Assembly: GCA_009193035.1 (NCBI GenBank)
Contig: SWDT01000492.1
Span: 1 to 10,938, forward strand
Origin: Halicephalobus mephisto
Lineage: Eukaryota > Nematoda > Chromadorea > Rhabditida > Panagrolaimidae
Direction of reading: 5' to 3'
Length of the DNA: 10,938 nt
In this document: piece by piece, positions 6,560 through 10,938 of the stretch
How the letters are laid out: the number at the start of each line of letters is the position of its first letter
How positions within the stretch are numbered: the stretch's first letter is position 1
Program-made: the position numbers and the translations under genes
Notes under the pieces: model-generated
What the model saw: the letters and a program-made list of their open reading frames with translations, nothing else
Databases searched by the model: none
What the model was told of the DNA's origin: nothing

Positions 6560-9500
6560 CAATACAGTACAAATTGCTCTAGCTGTTGCATGAGAGAGGT
6601 CTGTCGCGGAGCCAATACTTTGCTGCTTGATTCCCGGATTTCTCCATTATCGCCTTCCAGGTTTGCTTGTTTTGGGCAGCCATCATGGCTTCCTCTTTGT
6701 TCAGTCCTCTTGTGGTGAGATCTTCTCTAAGTTGGGTCGACTACGTTTCCTTTGGGGCCGACTTATGTACTTTCCATTCTGGGGGACGTGACCCCTGAAG
6801 TATCTTGTGAGGGAGGCGGTGTGGGCTCATCTAACAGACGTGCCCGAACCACCTTAGGCGTCGTTTCCGAATTTCTTCCTCAATTGTGGGTTGATTGAGG
6901 CATCTCTGTTTGATAGTCTCATTCCTTAAGTGGTCCCGGAGTGAGATTCCGAGGATTCATCGAAGACAACGCATATGGAACACTTCAAGTTTCTTCAGGT
7001 CTGATTTCAGCAGAACCCATGACTCCGCGTCATATAAAAGAATTGGGAGAATCAGAGTTCTGTAGAGTCTCATCCTGGTTCTGGTCTTGATCTTTGCTCT
7101 TCTCCAGATACACCATGTCAGTGTACCAAAGGTCCTGGCCGCCAAGCCGATCCTTTTATCGATGTCTTCAGTGGCGGCGATCTTTCTTTTTATTTTCATT
7201 GAGCCCAGATATTGGAATTGTTGGACTTGTTCCAGTTCAATGCCGTCTAGGAAGATCTTCGCGGGAAGTCCATCTGAGGTCAGGATTTTAGTCTTGCTTG
7301 TACTGATAGACAGTCCGAAGGGGAGAGAAAAGTCCTTCAGGTCCTGGAGAATTGAAATCCCTCTGCTTTGTCTTCAGCGAAGATAGCACTATCGTCAGCG
7401 TACATTAAGTCTGTAACCGAATAACTTTTATCGAACCTGACTCCGGGCCTTCCATGAAAAGTCCTCCTCATAATGAAATCGACCACCATGTTGAACAGGA
7501 GCGGCGACAAGATACAGCCTTGTTTCACCCCTGTTGATATATCAAAATCCTCAGAGAATTCTTCTTTGATACGCACACAGCTGGTGGCGCCTTCGTATGT
7601 GGCCCTCAGAATGCGAATGATCTTCTCCGGAACTCCTTCGGCTTTCAGGGCGCTCCAAAGGGCTGGGCGATGAACGCTGTCGAAGGCCGCGGCAAAATCG
7701 ACGAAGACTATGATTAGTCTCTTATTACAGCGGATCCTGTCTTCAAGTAGCTGTCGCAGTGAGAATAACTGGTCGCAACATCCACGACCTGGGCGAAATC
7801 CGGCCTGTTCCTCCCTAGCCATTAGTTCTCTTCTGTTCAGGAGGCGCAGTTGTATCACCTTCATCAGAACTTTGTAGGCTATTGAGATTAGACTGATTCC
7901 TCTGTAATTCTTGCATTCGGTGCTGTCAACCTTCTTGAAGATTGGAATGATCATGGACTGCTTCCAGGCCTTGGGTATCTGCTCCGCGCTCCATATCAAC
8001 TGAAGGAGAGAGTGAAGGCGTTGGATTAGTGGGTCGCCTCCTGCCTTCAGCATTTCTACTGAGATGCCATCAATGCCGGCGGCCTTCCCATTCTTCAGAT
8101 ATCTTACCGCAGCTTCCACTTCTTTGACACTGGGTTCGTTCTCCGAAATTGGGTTGCCTGTGATTCCAAAAGACGAGAGTTCGCTCAGTGGTGCTTGAGG
8201 GGGCGGGTGGTTCAGCAGTTCCTGAAAGTACTCTTTCCAACGGGCTAATCTTTCAGCGTTCGAGCGGACGTAGGTTCCATCGGACTTCTTGATGTTGTCG
8301 TTGGTGGGACGGTACTTTCCTCCGAGTCTTCTTACCGTCGTGTAGAGGCTGTGGTGGTCTCGTTTATGGGCTGCCTCCTCTAGATCTGCTGCGACATTCT
8401 CCCAGTAAGCCGTTCTTTCCTGTCTCAGACGATAGCGTACAGCTCTGTTGCACTTCTTGTATTCCTCGGGATTGGCGAATTTCAGTTCTTTTCGTTTGTC
8501 AACTAGCTCCAAGGTTTCGGCAGATATCCAAGCTTGGGATTTCCGCCTCCGGATGGGGCAAATTTCCCTGGCACATCCAGTGATCGTCTCGGCAAGCTGG
8601 TGGGCTTCCTCGTCTACGTTACTTGTCTCGGCTAAGGCTGCAAAGCGGTTTGCTAGTGAGAGTACGAATTGCTTCTTGTGTGTTGGGTCCTTGAGTCTCG
8701 ACCAGTCGTACTTCGGTATTGTTGTCGTCTTCAGCGCTGGCTTTCTCAGTTTGAGCCGTAGGGTCGCTCGTAGAAGATAGTGGTCCGAGTTGCAGTCGGC
8801 TCCTCTCATTGACCGGACGTCCTTGATTGAAGTACGGAAACGGTCCCTTATGAGAAAATAATCCAGCATTGCCGTGTCTTTACCGTTGGGAGCTCTCCAG
8901 GTTAGCTTGTGCTTCCTGGGGTGTTGAAACAGCGTATTACCTACCACAAAGCCATTGGTAGCAGCGAAAGACAGTAGGCGTAATCCGTTGTCGTTTCTAT
9001 CTCCGACGCCGAAATTCCCCATAACTTCTTCCCACCCTTGACGATCTGTTCCTATGTGGGCGTTTAGATCCCCAGCGATGAGGATGAGATCTCGTTTGGG
9101 GATGAAGTCTACGGTCCGTTGAAGTTCGGAGTAGAATTCTTCCTTCTCCTTGTCCTCGTCAATATTAGTTGGGGAGTAAACTGCAACCACGTGGGTCTGG
9201 ATTGTTCCGTCTAGTGTGAGTATCGCTATTCTGTCGGAGATCGGTTGGAAGGAAAGGACGCTCTTTTGTGTCTGCTTGTTCATCGCGAAACCAACACCTC
9301 GTCTGTGGAGCTCACTTCCGCTGTAGTACAGAGTCATTGAGTCTTCAGAATCAGGGACATCAATCTGCATGGTTCCTGTGCCTGTAAGTCGCAATTCTGT
9401 GAGAATTGCGAGGGAGATTCCGTATCGTGATAACTCCCTGGAAATTAACTCTCTTTGACCTACCTGATATGCGATTCTAACATTCCACGTTGTCATTCTC

Positions 9501-9742
9501 AGGTCCTTCTTAGGAGTAACGATCTTCTTGCGAGGATCCAGTAGTCTACTTTTCGTCGGTGCTCTGGGTCCACAGCACCGGCGCATTGGCTCAACCCCGC
9601 GTGCGGTAGTTCTGACATTAGAAATCGTACCTGTGTTTAGATTCGTAGCAGTTTCTGCCTCGTTTTACGATTCCTCGGCAGGGAATCAACTCTCCTCCTT
9701 TATCCAGGCTTGGGACCGGCTGTGGTGTAGCTACAGGCGGAG
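6560..9742 (-). mobile_element. Full-length RTE-like non-LTR retrotransposon (3,183 bp), decayed 3' third
   Basis: The element is bounded by near-identical 15-bp duplications and has the compact 3.2-kb single-ORF size usual for RTE elements. On the minus strand it starts CTCCGCCTGTAGCTACACCA, with a GC-rich leader, then one long ORF, then a short AT-rich tail ending TACTGTATTG. It is visibly more GC-rich than everything around it. Copies of this kind are often annotated as craniofacial development protein 2-like or endonuclease-reverse transcriptase. The RTE clade call rests on size, domain order and motif style; a neighbouring clade is possible. Confidence 0.88.
6579..9586 (-). pseudogene. 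APE endonuclease-reverse transcriptase ORF, frameshifted with three C-terminal stops
   Basis: This protein would nick the target and copy the element RNA into it. From ATG at 9586, 749 codons are open to 7337. The N-terminal endonuclease shows N35 (TTWNVR), E64 (LTELRLTG), D173/N175 (AGDLNAHIG), D242 (MLDYFLI) and S267-D268-H269. The reverse transcriptase has FVDFAAAFDSVHR (about 628-640), KQGCILSPLLFN (about 688) and YADD at 729-732. A missing base at 7359-7360 shifts the frame. The continuation in the next frame (ISILQDLKDFSLPFGLS, then QFQYLGSMKIK, TLILPILLYDAESW, then RRLRWFGHV) ends at TAG 6581-6579. It is broken by TGA at 6959-6957, TAG at 6833-6831 and TAG at 6743-6741. With the reading continued, the length is about 1,000 residues, as expected for RTE. 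The catalytic residues lie upstream of all lesions, but the C-terminal region needed for mobility is lost. Confidence 0.92.
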
Positions 9743-9757
9743 TTTAGGAAATATATA
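9743..9757. repeat. Target-site duplication at the 5' end of the RTE-like element
   Basis: TTTAGGAAATATATA is the partner of 6545-6559, with one G/A difference. It marks the 5' boundary of a full-length insertion; most non-LTR copies are 5'-truncated. Confidence 0.78.
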
Positions 9758-10012
9758 ATCAGTGTTGTTGCTACATTTAATACTTTCCTTTACATCCACT
9801 TTATTATCATAGAACCGTCTTCATGCTTCAATTTAATAGATTTAAATACTGTAATCTCACTGAATTTCATCTTATCACTGCATGGACTACTCTAAGAAGT
9901 TATATATGACTAACCGAGAATCATCAGAAGTAAAGAGTGTTTCTATAAAACTCATTAAATTACTCGCAAAATGTAAAACATTATATCAACCTATATTGTG
10001 AAGAAAAAATGA
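9758..10012. other. AT-rich stretch between the retrotransposon and SYF2
   Basis: No coding frame, repeat or RNA gene is recognised. It may be promoter, leader or intron of SYF2, because the first coding exon of that gene has not been located. A T-rich acceptor-like TACTTTCAG ends at 10029. From there the SYF2 frame is open through 10240, but its translation before about 10150 does not resemble SYF2. Confidence 0.4.
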
Positions 10013-10184
10013 AAATTCATTACTTTCAGTAAAAAAGAAAATCATAAACAAGTAGTTTGGCGTGACGTTCCTCTATTATTCTGCTGGAAGGAGAATGGAC
10101 TGTCTATTCTCTTTTCGGTAAAATGTGACGCTCTGTATTTACGGAATTCCTCTGAAAGCAGCGAATCGTTGTCTTCATCTACAG

Positions 10185-10881
10185 CAAAGCCAGATTTGTC
10201 AAAATATAGAGAAAAGTTCCGAGCTTTGCACCAAAAGCGAGTAAGTTTTTCTATAGATTTTTCAGTTTTTTCATTCTTTATATATGGATTTAATAATTCT
10301 TTTGATATATGAATTTCCTGTTTTGATGTAATTTTCTTCCAGGAAGAGTCAAGAAAAATCAACCATGAGCAAGTTATGGACTTCGACAGAGCTAAAGATT
10401 TGCACATGCAAGCGGATATCGCTGACAAAATCGAAATCTCGAAGAAACGGAAGAAAAACCCAGACACCGGTTATGCCGATTACGAAGCCATGTCCATTAG
10501 ACAATATGAGAGATTAACGAATGGATTGAAACCAAATATGGAATCCTACGAGAAAATGAAGCACGTTGTGTGAGTTCCGTCTTCAAATTTCCCCTCCAAA
10601 ACGACCATTTCAGGGGCGAGGACCAGTTTTACCCTGGCGTGAACACAATGATCCATGGATCTCATTATCCTACTCAAGCAGCTCTGGAGAAACTGTCGTC
10701 AGATGTCAAGGGACAAATGAAGAAACGAGACCAATACCACCGTCGCCGAATGTTCGATCCCGACGCCCCCATCGACTACATCAACGAGAGAAACAGAAAG
10801 TTCAACAAGAAACTGGATCGGTTCTACGGGAAGTACACCGAAGACATCAAAGAGGATCTCGAACGTGGCACTGCTATTTGA
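10185..10881 (+). CDS. SYF2: SYF2 spliceosome-associated protein, three visible exons, 5' end unresolved
   Basis: SYF2 (p29, GCIP-interacting protein) is a nuclear protein of the Prp19/NTC-associated spliceosome machinery. Exons: about 10185-10240, 10343-10569, 10614-10881; introns are 102 and 44 nt, GTAAGT...CCAG and GTGAGT...TCAG. Spliced, it gives 182 residues to TGA at 10879-10881. Family landmarks in order: [14 protein letters not shown] then EESRKINHE (N-terminal coiled-coil region), [94 protein letters not shown], and the C-terminus DLERGTAI. The left edge of the first listed exon is uncertain: TCTACAG at 10178-10184 is a good acceptor, yet the frame stays open leftward to 10013. No in-frame ATG precedes 10376, so the start lies further upstream or in another exon. 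About 37 residues between INHEQV and DFDRAKDL are missing relative to the human protein as remembered. It may be a lineage trait or a diverged duplicate. Confidence 0.92.
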
Positions 10882-10919
10882 TTTGGCGATAAAATTACTT
10901 TTCTCTTTATTATAACAGG

Positions 10920-10938
10920 ATGGTGGAAACAGAACAGA
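10920..10938 (+). CDS. Possible start of a following gene, cut by the window edge
   Basis: After the SYF2 stop, a T-rich stretch ends in the acceptor-like TTATAACAG (10910-10918), followed at once by ATG (10920-10922) and open codons reading MVETEQ to the edge. In animals with spliced-leader trans-splicing, an acceptor just before an ATG is a common gene start. With six codons visible this is a weak call. Confidence 0.2.

Noticed and set aside
7087..7386. Open frames on the + strand over the retrotransposon (7087-7386, 7094-7291, 7473-7673, 8448-8780, 9528-9758)
   Set aside because: They lie antisense to the endonuclease-reverse transcriptase, which has clear motifs. They are by-products of its GC-richer coding sequence.
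10042..10467. 141-codon minus-strand frame
   Set aside because: Antisense to SYF2 exons and introns; crosses real splice sites and shows no motif.
10566..10892. 108-codon + strand frame overlapping the last SYF2 exon
   Set aside because: Out of frame with the clear SYF2 reading; Arg/Pro-rich shadow.
1..10938. CRISPR array, prophage, bacterial operon or retroviral element
   Set aside because: No spaced direct repeats, no Shine-Dalgarno-led genes, no LTR, gag or env sequence. Introns and the element types show nuclear eukaryotic DNA.

Overview
The window is eukaryotic, from an invertebrate with very small introns. The genes that can be spliced here have introns of 37-48 nt (one of 102 nt), with GT...AG borders and T-rich acceptors. 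The only cellular gene recognised, at the right end on the + strand, encodes SYF2, a spliceosome-associated protein. Its sequence style and the tiny introns would suit a nematode or another compact-genome animal, but the species cannot be fixed from this window.

Most of the window is transposable elements, some nested. Positions 1112-4685 are a pogo/Tigger-like DNA transposon relic with TA target duplications. It was split by a complete hAT transposon (1234-4272) that has a perfect 8-bp target duplication. The hAT element carries a seven-exon BED-type transposase gene on the minus strand that splices in silico to an unbroken 642-residue protein with all expected catalytic residues. A third element, a 187-bp TA-flanked MITE (2605-2791), sits inside intron 3 of that gene. 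Removing it leaves a 48-nt intron like the others.

Positions 5607-6513 are a second pogo-like element with different inverted repeats. It is internally deleted, keeping only the two ends of its transposase. Thirty bases further on lies a full-length non-LTR retrotransposon (6560-9742, minus strand, RTE-like, APE endonuclease plus reverse transcriptase). It is bounded by 15-bp target duplications that match at 14 positions. Its first 741 or so codons are open, but the last quarter carries one frameshift and three stop codons.

SYF2 occupies about 10185-10881 (three exons visible, start not found). It lacks a block of roughly 37 residues found in the human protein as I remember it. A possible next gene begins at the window edge, 38 bases after its stop.

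The stretches 1-1109, 4688-5604 and 9758-10012 are mostly AT-rich sequence with no recognised gene. They hold a compound hairpin, an unrecognised open frame at 722-901, and a possible last exon at 1-111.
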